A stretch of DNA of 18,832 nucleotides from CAYGDT01 sp964348745 (GTDB taxonomy: Bacteria; Patescibacteriota; Gracilibacteria; Peribacterales; Peribacteraceae), in NCBI GenBank assembly GCA_964348745.1, contig CAYGDT010000020.1, positions 1 through 18,832 of the forward strand. Reading direction: 5' to 3'. The notes beneath the pieces were generated by a model. The model was not told the origin of the DNA. It saw nothing but the letters and a program-made list of their open reading frames with translations, and searched no databases. Positions 5,953 to 13,572 of the stretch are shown here, piece by piece (position 1 is the stretch's first letter; every line of letters starts with the position of its first letter). A program made the position numbers and the translations under genes.

Positions 5953-6249
5953 ATGAAGCGATTTTATCCCATTCTGACTGCCATCCTCTTGTGCGGGGCA
6001 CTTGGTACGCCCGTGCCTGTGTACGCCCTCTCGTGGGATTGGGTGCCGCGTGTGTGGAAATTCGAGAACCCGTACCGCGAACGTGATGTTTCACACAATC
6101 CGGGATTCAAATGTAAAATGAAAAACTCACTCGGCGACTGCGTCGTGTTCAATTACGTCCCCGCAGGAACTAAAGAGCCATCGAACCTGAAAAACTACTA
6201 CCGCAGAGTATCCTCGTACGGCGGATCGGATCTCGACTACAGTGATTAA
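5953..6249 (+). CDS. Small secreted protein with C-x8-C motif, unknown function
   Basis: The family is not recognised. The product has 98 residues with a signal peptide (MKRF, hydrophobic core about 6-18, likely cleavage after VYA about 25). The mature part is Trp/Tyr/Arg/Asn-rich. C54 and C63 lie in PGFKCKMKNSLGDC, with the same spacing and flanking pattern as PGYTCYYRDISGSC in the 3922 product. The C-terminus is Tyr/Ser/Gly/Asp-rich. The ATG at 5953 is chosen because a TTGACA/TAGCAT promoter ends 10 nt upstream and the signal peptide begins there. A longer frame from 5875 would start inside the minisatellite and overlap the promoter. It converges with the ATPase gene, ending 23 bp from it. 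Confidence 0.75.
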   Translation: MKRFYPILTAILLCGALGTPVPVYALSWDWVPRVWKFENPYRERDVSHNPGFKCKMKNSLGDCVVFNYVPAGTKEPSNLKNYYRRVSSYGGSDLDYSD

Positions 6250-6272
6250 CCCCTCTCATTCCTCTACTTCCT

Positions 6273-8978
6273 CTACTTCTTCTGTTTACGCTTCTCCATT
6301 TCCTGCAGAAGAGTTTTGCTGACCTCCGGCACGCCGCCGGATGCGACGAGCTTCGCTTCGAGAGCCGCCATTTCCGTCTGCTGAACATCGGAGAGATCGC
6401 CCTCGAGGAGATGTTGTTTGCGTAACATATTGAAATCATTCAGCCACATTTCGCGATCACGCCATGTGCGGTACTCCGGCAAACTCATGCCTTTCTTCTT
6501 CGCTCGCTTTTTCTCTTCTTCCTCTTTTTCCTTCACCTTTTCTACATTCTGCGCTTGCGCGCGACCCTCGGCTGCAGAGTTCGCCCATCGAACAATCTTG
6601 TCTTCCACAAGCGAGCGCTTCTCTGCATATCGTTCCCGCGAGAGCTTTCGTAGAATCTGTAAACGACCGGCGTCCTGTTCAAAGAGCGGCGGAGGCAGCG
6701 AGCTGACCGAGAACGGCTTGCTCGGCATACCGTCGACCATCAGCCGCATGTACGCGTGATACTTGGGCAAGCTGAGGATATCCTTTGTTTCCACGGCCTC
6801 CTCAAATTGCAGACTGAGCTCCTCTGCATCGTCCGAACCAACCTGGAAAGAGACGAGTGTTCCGACGTTTCCGAACACGGCGTCGCGAAGCTGCGAATTA
6901 CCGTCACCGATCAGAAGCTGCGCGATGTACTGGTTCGCCATCGTGAGGTTAAGGCGGTACTTGCGAGCTTCGGAGAGAATGGTGGCAAACGATTCGGTCG
7001 CGAAATTTTGGAATTCATCCACGTAGAGGTAAAAATCCCGACGCTCGTTCTCGGGAACATCGGCGCGGCTCATGGCATCTATCTGAAATTTCGTGACGAG
7101 CATGGAACCGAGAAACGCCGAGGTATCCTCGCCGAGCTTTCCTTTGCTCAAGTTCACCAAGACGATCTTGCCGGTATCCATGGCATGACGGATATCGAGC
7201 CTGCTTTTCACTTGTCCGACAATATTGCGAATCAACGGTGTTGTGAGCAGTTGCCCCACTTTGTTCTGAATCGCCGCCACCGCTTCTGTGCGATAGTTCT
7301 GTGACCACTGCTTAAATTCATCGTTCCAGAAACTTAGAACCATCGGATCGGCGACACGCTCCAGAACTTTGGAACGGTAACTGTCGTCTGCAAACATGCG
7401 CATGATGCCGAGCATGGATTGTCCATCGGCCTCCAAAAGTGCAAGAAGCGTATTGCGGAGGATATGCTCCATGCGTCCGGAGAAGGCATCCGGCCAGAGT
7501 TTCTTAAACACGCTCATGAGCCCCGACGCAACCAACGAACGTTGATCCGGATCAGGACAATCCAGCACATTAAACGAGAGCGGGTAGTCCGTGTCGGACG
7601 GATCGAACAAGACAAGGTCATTACTGCGCTCCTTGGGAATGAAACGTAATATCGCCTGAATCAGATCTCCGTGCGGATCGATGACCGCGACTCCTCTACC
7701 AGCGTGAATATCGCTGAAGACCATGTTTTCAAGCAGCGTAGATTTACCCATACCGGTTTTTCCGATGATGTAGATATGCCGTCTGCGATCATCGGGACGC
7801 ACGCCAAACGTGTGGCGCTGCCCGCGGTACACCGCCTGCCCGAGCACCGTGACATCGGGTGCGACGTCCGCAACGGGAAGGTTATTTGGAGGCTCAAGTT
7901 TCTTACTCGTCACCCAATCGATATTCGGCGTCTGGACGAGCGATGTTGGCATATGCCATATGGTGGCGATCTCCTCAACGGAGAGAATAAAGGGCGCCAC
8001 GGCAAAGCCGAGCGGTAGGGAGCTAGAGACACGCTCCGGTCCCGATACGAATGCATTGCACTGCGGCAGAGAGAACTGGCGGAAACTTGCCGCAATTTCG
8101 CGCAACTTCTCCCGTGCGAGTTCTGCGTCCTTTGCGCGGGCAATCACACTGATGCGTATGTTGCAGGCAAACAGAAGGCGATTGACCTTGTCGGCTGCGG
8201 CGCGGATGGAGTCTTCCCGATCATGAGAACGCATTGCCGCCTGCTGATCTTCGCGCAGTTCAGGATCGGAAGAATCCATTTGCGTGGAAAATACATTTCC
8301 AAGAGAGATAAACTTGGAAAATCCCGGCCACGCCCTAAATCCTCCCATGCACATCGCAATGGGGAAACAGGCGATGCGACGCCAGCCGCGTGCAAGCTGC
8401 ATGCGCGTAAAGAGTTTGGCGTACGCAGTGGAGACAGAAGGAAGCCCCTTCGTCAGCAATGGAAGGAATCGCAGGCAGCGGCGGCGGAAACTTCCGCCGA
8501 GCGGACGGAGTACTATGGCGACATGTCCGCACATACCCGGTACGGGATACCGCGCAAGCGTCGATGTGATGCCTGCAATAGGATCGACATTGACGCGGGT
8601 CAGCATGTCATCGAATTGCGGATGTCGTTTGATCGGAAACACTTCGGGGTCGGTGAGCGCAAGATCCAGACTGAACACCTGTTCGCCTTCGGCGGCAACG
8701 AAGGGGTCTTCATCCATATATTCGATATCAATATCAGGGTACTGAGCATACATCTGCGATTCCGTCAGGCGAACTGCACCTCGTGCAGCGCGGACAAAGA
8801 ACCCGATTTTCCCTCCGCGTCCCATGCCGATTTCCAAAGAGAGAGGCACGTCTATCCCCTTCAGGGAATGCAGTGCCGCTATAGAGGATTCCGCGTAGAG
8901 CGGCCCTCGCTTGGTGCGCTTCGTACCGTCGTCAGCCTCTTTCGGCGGGCGAATGTGGAGAAAGGTTGGCTCTTTCAT
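6273..8978 (-). CDS. TraG/VirD4/HerA-type P-loop ATPase with long N-terminal domain
   Basis: The product has 901 residues. The C-terminal half is a RecA-like motor of the type IV secretion coupling/HerA-FtsK class. It has Walker A GKTGMGKST (406-414), an IDPHGDL motif (433-439), Walker B LYVDEFQN (651-658) and the following AxQY-type motif ANQY (681-684). Residues 1-390 show no membrane segment and no domain I recognise. The end (about 775-900) is a charged coiled coil with an E/K-rich stretch at 813-830. Such ATPases are expected to pump DNA or protein, but no relaxase, VirB-like or pilus genes are nearby. The ATG overlaps the hrcA stop (TAATG), so translation is probably coupled. Class assignment is good; substrate is unknown. 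Confidence 0.85.
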   Translation of the reverse strand: MKEPTFLHIRPPKEADDGTKRTKRGPLYAESSIAALHSLKGIDVPLSLEIGMGRGGKIGFFVRAARGAVRLTESQMYAQYPDIDIEYMDEDPFVAAEGEQVFSLDLALTDPEVFPIKRHPQFDDMLTRVNVDPIAGITSTLARYPVPGMCGHVAIVLRPLGGSFRRRCLRFLPLLTKGLPSVSTAYAKLFTRMQLARGWRRIACFPIAMCMGGFRAWPGFSKFISLGNVFSTQMDSSDPELREDQQAAMRSHDREDSIRAAADKVNRLLFACNIRISVIARAKDAELAREKLREIAASFRQFSLPQCNAFVSGPERVSSSLPLGFAVAPFILSVEEIATIWHMPTSLVQTPNIDWVTSKKLEPPNNLPVADVAPDVTVLGQAVYRGQRHTFGVRPDDRRRHIYIIGKTGMGKSTLLENMVFSDIHAGRGVAVIDPHGDLIQAILRFIPKERSNDLVLFDPSDTDYPLSFNVLDCPDPDQRSLVASGLMSVFKKLWPDAFSGRMEHILRNTLLALLEADGQSMLGIMRMFADDSYRSKVLERVADPMVLSFWNDEFKQWSQNYRTEAVAAIQNKVGQLLTTPLIRNIVGQVKSRLDIRHAMDTGKIVLVNLSKGKLGEDTSAFLGSMLVTKFQIDAMSRADVPENERRDFYLYVDEFQNFATESFATILSEARKYRLNLTMANQYIAQLLIGDGNSQLRDAVFGNVGTLVSFQVGSDDAEELSLQFEEAVETKDILSLPKYHAYMRLMVDGMPSKPFSVSSLPPPLFEQDAGRLQILRKLSRERYAEKRSLVEDKIVRWANSAAEGRAQAQNVEKVKEKEEEEKKRAKKKGMSLPEYRTWRDREMWLNDFNMLRKQHLLEGDLSDVQQTEMAALEAKLVASGGVPEVSKTLLQEMEKRKQKK

Positions 8979-9685
8979 TAGGAACGAAGAAGGTCGGCAA
9001 TCAGATCGAGTGCCACGGTATTATAGCTGTAATCCATGCGCATGGGTCCGAGTATTCCGATGACGCCGCTCTCTCCGCGCACGGAGTACGTCGTCACCAT
9101 CAGTCCGCAACTCTTGATCTGCTCTAAAAGATTCTCGTCGCCGATGTAGTATCGAACTTGATCATCAATTTCGATGGTCTGCAGCACCTTTGTCAGATGC
9201 TCTTCCAATACCTCCGCGATGCCCGATGCAAGCCGTGGGTCGCTGAGCATTTCCGGCTGTCGCAGAACATTGCAGAGCCCGAGGTAGTATATGCGGTCTT
9301 TGTGCGGAACTGTTGCGAAAGCAACGTTGGGGGTCATCTGCGTGAGAAGTGCAACCGCCTCATAGACACGTTCCTGATCCTTGCGCTGTAAATAGTGATC
9401 TTTCAGACTGCCAAATCGCTTGCGAACTGCAGCCTCGTGTTGTGTGGGCTGCATGCATTCCCGTACGTACATCCTGTAACCGTGCGCGGTCGGAACACGC
9501 CCTGCAGATGTATGCGGCTGCACGATGAACCCCTGCTCCGAAAGAATCTGCATTTCGTTACGCACCGTAGCTCCCGATACATCGAAATACCCCCTATCTA
9601 CAATTTGCTTGCTTCCCACGGGTAGCGCCGTTGCAATGAACTCATCGATAATAACCTGAAGAAGCCGCGATTGACGTTCATTCAT
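8978..9685 (-). CDS. hrcA: Heat-inducible transcription repressor HrcA (short form)
   Basis: HrcA represses chaperone operons by binding CIRCE. The N-terminal winged helix is clear (about 1-75: LPVGSKQI, SGATVRNEM, HTSAGRVPTAHGYRMYV). The C-terminal GAF-like part ends with GILGPMRMDYSYNTVALDLIADLL, matching the family's conserved end. At 235 residues it is about 100 shorter than typical HrcA (about 340), and the missing length falls in the middle, where the inserted dimerising domain normally lies. A CIRCE-like operator overlaps its extended -10, indicating autoregulation. No dnaK, grpE or dnaJ is in the window. The next gene is the ATPase, joined by a TAATG overlap. Confidence 0.92.
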   Translation of the reverse strand: MNERQSRLLQVIIDEFIATALPVGSKQIVDRGYFDVSGATVRNEMQILSEQGFIVQPHTSAGRVPTAHGYRMYVRECMQPTQHEAAVRKRFGSLKDHYLQRKDQERVYEAVALLTQMTPNVAFATVPHKDRIYYLGLCNVLRQPEMLSDPRLASGIAEVLEEHLTKVLQTIEIDDQVRYYIGDENLLEQIKSCGLMVTTYSVRGESGVIGILGPMRMDYSYNTVALDLIADLLRS

Positions 9686-9691
9686 GACTAT

Positions 9692-9700
9692 AGTTTAGCA
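9692..9700 (-). promoter_or_regulatory. Extended -10 of hrcA
   Basis: On the - strand TGC-TAAACT (9700-9692) is an extended -10, followed by 6 nt and the ATG at 9685. A leaderless message is predicted. It overlaps the left half of the CIRCE-like site. Confidence 0.5.
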
Positions 9701-9721
9701 GTCTTTTGGGCAGAGTGCCAG
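9695..9721. promoter_or_regulatory. CIRCE-like HrcA operator
   Basis: TTAGCAGTC (9695-9703), nine bases, GAGTGCCAG (9713-9721), compared with the CIRCE consensus TTAGCACTC-N9-GAGTGCTAA. That is 15 of 18 arm positions with the exact 9-nt spacer. It lies directly upstream of hrcA and covers its -10. Confidence 0.75.
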
Positions 9722-9725
9722 ACCT

Positions 9726-9947
9726 CTATTTCTTTTCGTCCCCTGACTTTGCCATGCGCTTTCGGAAGCGCTCGACGCGTCCTCCTGTGGCAGCCTGCTG
9801 GGTTTTACCGGTGTAGACAGGATGGCAAATACGGCACTTTTCAACGGAAATCTCCTCAACGGTTGTCGGGATTTCAAAAACAGCATTACAGCTGGAACAC
9901 GTAATCTTGGCCTTTGTATGCATTTGAGGGTGGATTCCTTGTTTCAT
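9726..9947 (-). CDS. rpmE: 50S ribosomal protein bL31
   Basis: The 73-residue product begins MKQGIHPQMH and carries the zinc-ribbon pairs CSSC and CRIC followed by HPVYTGK. It then has the family end GGRVERFRKRM. This is the zinc-binding (C+) form of L31, a large-subunit protein bridging to the 30S. The ATG at 9947 fits the family start and lies 9 nt after a TACAAT -10. It sits between gyrA and hrcA on the same strand with its own promoter. A short acidic/basic tail, KSGDEKK, ends the protein. Confidence 0.95.
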   Translation of the reverse strand: MKQGIHPQMHTKAKITCSSCNAVFEIPTTVEEISVEKCRICHPVYTGKTQQAATGGRVERFRKRMAKSGDEKK

Positions 9948-9956
9948 ATCGTGTGA

Positions 9957-9984
9957 ATTGTAGGGAAAACGAAACGGTATGCAA
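9957..9984 (-). promoter_or_regulatory. Promoter of rpmE
   Basis: On the - strand TTGCAT (9984-9979), a 16-nt spacer, TACAAT (9962-9957, 5/6), then 9 nt to the ATG. The predicted 5' UTR is only a few nucleotides. Confidence 0.55.
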
Positions 9985-10015
9985 GAATTTACACAGGGAT
10001 TCGCTCAGATACACC

Positions 10016-12793
10016 CTATTTATTCTTTCCCGAATCCTTCTTCGCAGCAGGCGAGGAATCGGCAGCTTTCTTCCCAATGGTTTCGGCGCGCTTCACGCGG
10101 CGTTCCTCTTTCTTAATTGCCTCCACCTCCTCTTCCTGCATATCCTCCGCTGCTTCGGCAACTGCTTCTTCGCCCTCCTTATCGTGCATAACAACGCTCA
10201 TTGTTGCCACTTTATCCCGAGCGTTTAAGCGCATGACGATCACGCCTTGTGTCGCACGACCGCGTGAGGGGATATCGCTGAGTTTCATGCGAATCGCCTG
10301 CCCTTGCTTGCTGAGACAAAACAGATCGCCTTCCTCGCCTTCTTTCAAAATACACCCGCCGACCAGATCACCTGTTTTTGCAGTGAGCTGAGCTGCTTTC
10401 ACACCGGTACCCCCACGACCTTGGAAGCGGTATTCCTCTACGGGCGTCATCTTTCCGAGACCGTTTTCCATCACGACGAGTAGCTTGCTGTTTTTCGGAT
10501 CGTCGATGCATCCTGCTTCCACAACGAGGTCCCCTGCACCAAGCTTGATGCCACGCACACCAGCCGCAGCGCGACCCATGGCACGGACATCTTCTTCCGG
10601 GAAACGGATAGCTTTACCCTTCTTGGTAATAATCAGAATTTCATTCTTGCCATTGGTAGAAAGCACCCACTTGAGCGTGTCTTCACCGTGCATTTTCTGG
10701 GCGATCAGACCCGAGCGACGGATGTTATCGAACTCCGCAAGCTCCGTGCGCTTAACCGTTCCGAGCTCGGTCACCATAAAGAGGTGGGACTTATCTTCAA
10801 GATCCGATTTCAAAATCGCCGTGATCACTTCCTCGGGCTGCAGCTGCAGTAGGTTGACGATCGCCTGCCCCTTCGCGATACGACTTCCTTGAGGGAGTTC
10901 GTATGCCGGCAATTTAAAGACGCGGCCGGTATTGGTGAAGAAGAGTAGGTCGTCATGGTTCATCACATGGAGCAGTGTTTGGATCTCGTCCTCCTCTTTC
11001 GTCGTCATGCCTTTTACGCCTTTGCCGCCGCGCTGCTGCGCACGGAACTGCATGGGACTGAGTCTTTTAACATACCCACCCGTCGTCAGCGCCACGATCA
11101 TCGGAGCGTTGGGGATGGTATCTTTCGCAGAGAACTGTCCGACGGGGTGCTTCACGATCGTCGTGCGGCGCTCTTCGGAATATGCAGTTTTAATATCGGC
11201 TAGCTCTTTGACGATGATGACATCGATCTTTTTTTTGTCCTTGAGAATCGCCTCGCATTCCGCGATGAACTTCAACTTCTCGGCAAGTTCGTCTTCGACT
11301 TTCTTGCGCTCCAACCCGGAAAGAGTCTGCAAACGCATCTGCAGAATCGCATCTGCCTGCAAAGCACTCAGTTTGAACTTCTTGATCAGGTTTTCTTTCG
11401 CAACATCTTTATCAGCGCTCTTCTTGATTGTCTCGATCACTTTGTCGATATCATCCAGCGCGATTTTGAGTCCTTCGAGAATGTGCGCCCGATCTTTGGC
11501 ACGGTCGCGATCAAACGTGATGCGACGGGTCACGACGACCCTGCGGTGGTCGACGAATATCTGGAGCATCTCCTGCAGATTTAAAAGCCTCGGTTGAATA
11601 CCATCACTCAGAGCGATGCAGTTGTAGCCAAAACTGCTCTGCAGCTCCGTGTGTTTAAACAGCTGATTGAGCACTTTCTGCGGGTAGCTGTCTTTCTTTA
11701 ATTCGATGATGACGCGAATCCCCTCCCGATCAGACTCATCGCGAATATCGGAGATTCCTCCGATGACTTTGTCCGTCACCAGATGCGCCATCTTCTCGAT
11801 CATGTTGGACTTATTCACCTGATACGGAATCTCATTGATGCGGATCTGGTACCGCCCGCTCTTCCCCTCTTCGATTTCCGCCTTGCCGCGGATCACCACG
11901 GAACCGCGCCCTGTGAGGTACGCCTGCTTGATCGCTTCCCGGTCATAGACGATACCTCCCGTCGGGAAATCCGGACCCTGGATAAATTGCAGCAAATCTT
12001 CGACTGTCGCTTCGGGATTCTGCAAAAGATGGTTTACGGCATCGATCAGTTCACCGAGATTATGGGGTGGAATGTTGGTCGCCATACCAACGGCGATACC
12101 CACCGTTCCATTGAGAAGCAGGTTCGGCATTTTCGCGGGAAGCACGGAGGGCTCCTTGCGGCTGCCGTCGTAATTCGGGCGAAATGCGACCGTCTCTTTT
12201 TCGATATCCTGCATCATCTCCTCCGTGATCTTCTCCATCTTCGCCTCGGTATAACGCATGGCGGCGGGGTTATCTCCGTCGATGGATCCGAAGTTTCCCT
12301 GACCATTGACCAGCGTATGACGCATCGAGAAATCCTGCGCCATGCGGGCGAGTGCATCGTAGATGGCAGAATCGCCATGGGGGTGGTATTTACCCATGAC
12401 GTCTCCAACGACTGCGGCGGATTTGCGGAACTTGGCGCTGCTGCGTAACCCGAGCTCATGCATCACGTACAAAATGCGACGATGAACGGGCTTGAGTCCG
12501 TCTCTGGCATCCGGAAGCGCGCGAGAAACGATCACGCTCATGGCATAGTCGAGATAGCTCTCCTCCATTTCCGTTACGATGGGTCGGGGCTTCAAACGAC
12601 CGATACTGGCGATCGTTTCGCCTTCTTCGGGCAACGGAGCCGGCTTCGGCAGAATGGATGATCGCACCGGCGCATCATTTGTTTCCTCTGCATCTTCTGC
12701 ATCTTTTGCATCCTCCGTCCCCTCTCCATCCTCAAAAGGCAGTTCCTCCTGAGAATCATCGAAGGATGAGCCGTCGTTGTCGTTTTGCTTCAT
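10016..12793 (-). CDS. gyrA: DNA gyrase subunit A
   Basis: GyrA is the DNA-breaking subunit of gyrase, which introduces negative supercoils with GyrB. The product has 925 residues from the ATG at 12793. The catalytic tyrosine is Y181 in AAMRYTEAKM. The quinolone-pocket residues S142 and D146 (HPHGDSAIYDALARM) keep the sensitive-type identities. The GyrA box QQRGGKG (586-592) and following beta-propeller repeats mark it as GyrA rather than ParC. Unusual is an acidic N-terminal extension of about 60 residues (Asp/Glu-rich, partly encoded by a 9-bp repeat), with a basic Lys-rich tail at the C-terminus. The start is placed after the -10 TATGAT rather than at 12835, because the longer frame would begin upstream of that promoter. 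Confidence 0.95.
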   Translation of the reverse strand: MKQNDNDGSSFDDSQEELPFEDGEGTEDAKDAEDAEETNDAPVRSSILPKPAPLPEEGETIASIGRLKPRPIVTEMEESYLDYAMSVIVSRALPDARDGLKPVHRRILYVMHELGLRSSAKFRKSAAVVGDVMGKYHPHGDSAIYDALARMAQDFSMRHTLVNGQGNFGSIDGDNPAAMRYTEAKMEKITEEMMQDIEKETVAFRPNYDGSRKEPSVLPAKMPNLLLNGTVGIAVGMATNIPPHNLGELIDAVNHLLQNPEATVEDLLQFIQGPDFPTGGIVYDREAIKQAYLTGRGSVVIRGKAEIEEGKSGRYQIRINEIPYQVNKSNMIEKMAHLVTDKVIGGISDIRDESDREGIRVIIELKKDSYPQKVLNQLFKHTELQSSFGYNCIALSDGIQPRLLNLQEMLQIFVDHRRVVVTRRITFDRDRAKDRAHILEGLKIALDDIDKVIETIKKSADKDVAKENLIKKFKLSALQADAILQMRLQTLSGLERKKVEDELAEKLKFIAECEAILKDKKKIDVIIVKELADIKTAYSEERRTTIVKHPVGQFSAKDTIPNAPMIVALTTGGYVKRLSPMQFRAQQRGGKGVKGMTTKEEDEIQTLLHVMNHDDLLFFTNTGRVFKLPAYELPQGSRIAKGQAIVNLLQLQPEEVITAILKSDLEDKSHLFMVTELGTVKRTELAEFDNIRRSGLIAQKMHGEDTLKWVLSTNGKNEILIITKKGKAIRFPEEDVRAMGRAAAGVRGIKLGAGDLVVEAGCIDDPKNSKLLVVMENGLGKMTPVEEYRFQGRGGTGVKAAQLTAKTGDLVGGCILKEGEEGDLFCLSKQGQAIRMKLSDIPSRGRATQGVIVMRLNARDKVATMSVVMHDKEGEEAVAEAAEDMQEEEVEAIKKEERRVKRAETIGKKAADSSPAAKKDSGKNK
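12688..12714. repeat. Nonamer repeat inside the gyrA acidic extension
   Basis: Three 9-bp units, CTGCATCTT (12688-12696), CTGCATCTT (12697-12705) and TTGCATCCT (12706-12714), encode the Glu/Lys-Asp-Ala triplets of the GyrA N-terminal extension on the - strand. The period of nine keeps the frame. Confidence 0.7.
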
Positions 12794-12800
12794 CTGAAAA

Positions 12801-12806
12801 ATCATA
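12801..12806 (-). promoter_or_regulatory. -10 element of gyrA
   Basis: On the - strand TATGAT (12806-12801, 5/6), then 7 nt to the ATG at 12793. No good -35 is seen. The divergent rsmI -10 lies 43 bp away. Confidence 0.45.
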
Positions 12807-12848
12807 GCGGAAAAACTGTATGAGGAAAGAGGCAAAAGACTGATAATT

Positions 12849-12857
12849 TGCTAGGAT
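12849..12857 (+). promoter_or_regulatory. Extended -10 of rsmI
   Basis: TGC-TAGGAT (12849-12857) is an extended -10, followed by 6 nt and the GTG start at 12864. No -35 consensus is seen. Confidence 0.5.
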
Positions 12858-12863
12858 GCCGAC

Positions 12864-13562
12864 GTGTTAAGCATCGTTTCCACTCCCATCGGGAACCTCG
12901 GGGACATTACACTGCGCGCAGTGGAGACTCTCAAAGCGTGCGATTGTATCGTTTGTGAGGACACGCGCGTCACCGGGAGTTTGCTCAAGGCACTCGATAT
13001 TCCGAAGAAAGAACTGATCTCCTGTCACGGTTACAGTGACGATAGGAAAATCGATATGATCATCGGTCGACTGGAAAAGGGGCAACATTTGGCATTGGTC
13101 TCCGATGCAGGAACTCCGTGTATTTCCGATCCGGGCTACAAATTGATCAACCGAATCGCCGCCGCACCAATCACCAATCACCAATCACCAATCACTATTG
13201 AAGTCATTCCCGGTCCCTCGGCATTCCTTGCAGCACTCTCGGCATCCGGCCTGCCGATCAACCAGTTTCTCTACATCGGGTTTCCTCCATTAAAGAAGGG
13301 AAGAAAAACACTCTTTCAGTCGTTTGTTCAGGAAGAACGAACCATCGTACTCTACGAATCGGTTCACCGGATCGAAAAAACGCTCGGTGAGATCGCCGAG
13401 GCGCTTGTTAGCCAACCGGATCGACCCATTGTCATCGGGCGGGAACTGACGAAACTCCATGAAGAAGTCGTCCGAACGACGGTTGCATCACTTCAAGAGG
13501 CAGCGCTCTGCATTATGAAGAAAGGAGAATTTGTGATCGTCATCGGGCCGAACCGAGGATAG
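12864..13562 (+). CDS. rsmI: 16S rRNA 2'-O-methyltransferase RsmI (C1402)
   Basis: RsmI uses S-adenosylmethionine to methylate the 2'-O of C1402 in 16S rRNA. The 232-residue product has the SAM-methyltransferase (tetrapyrrole-methylase fold) motifs: VSTPIGNLGDITLRA (5-19), CEDTR (31-35), VSDAGTPCISDPGY (79-92), VIPGPSAFLAALSASGLP (114-131) and IGFPP (138-142). It is shorter than the E. coli protein (286). The start is GTG at 12864, because the family begins two residues before the IV-TPIGNL segment and a -10 lies 6 nt upstream. Residues about 101-111 (PITNHQSPIT) are encoded by a heptamer array and replace a normally short loop. The stop TAG overlaps the -10 of the next gene. Confidence 0.93.
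   Translation: MLSIVSTPIGNLGDITLRAVETLKACDCIVCEDTRVTGSLLKALDIPKKELISCHGYSDDRKIDMIIGRLEKGQHLALVSDAGTPCISDPGYKLINRIAAAPITNHQSPITIEVIPGPSAFLAALSASGLPINQFLYIGFPPLKKGRKTLFQSFVQEERTIVLYESVHRIEKTLGEIAEALVSQPDRPIVIGRELTKLHEEVVRTTVASLQEAALCIMKKGEFVIVIGPNRG
13165..13199. repeat. Heptamer array CACCAAT x4(+1) inside rsmI
   Basis: CACCAAT at 13165-13171, 13172-13178, 13179-13185, 13186-13192, then degenerate CACTATT 13193-13199. It is translated in frame as about 11 residues. The heptamer is the reverse complement (rotated) of GTGATTG, found downstream of pgi. Confidence 0.95.
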
Positions 13563-13565
13563 AAT
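13537..13565 (+). promoter_or_regulatory. Promoter of the class A PBP gene
   Basis: TCGTCA (13537-13542, 4/6), 17-nt spacer, TAGAAT (13560-13565, 5/6), then 7 nt to the TTG start at 13573. The -10 overlaps the rsmI stop codon. Confidence 0.45.
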
Positions 13566-13572
13566 TTCTCGC

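Noticed and set aside
5660..6094. Minus-strand open frame of 144 codons encoding collagen-like Gly-x-Pro triplets
   Set aside because: Its N-terminal half is antisense to the 5953 gene and its promoter, no start context is seen, and the triplets follow automatically from the 9-bp DNA repeats.
8223..8981. Long plus-strand open frame antisense to the ATPase
   Set aside because: It is a shadow of the 901-residue ATPase; the translation is Arg/His/Cys-rich with no motif.
11783..12448. Plus-strand open frame antisense to gyrA
   Set aside because: It covers the highly conserved GyrA breakage domain; shadow frame.
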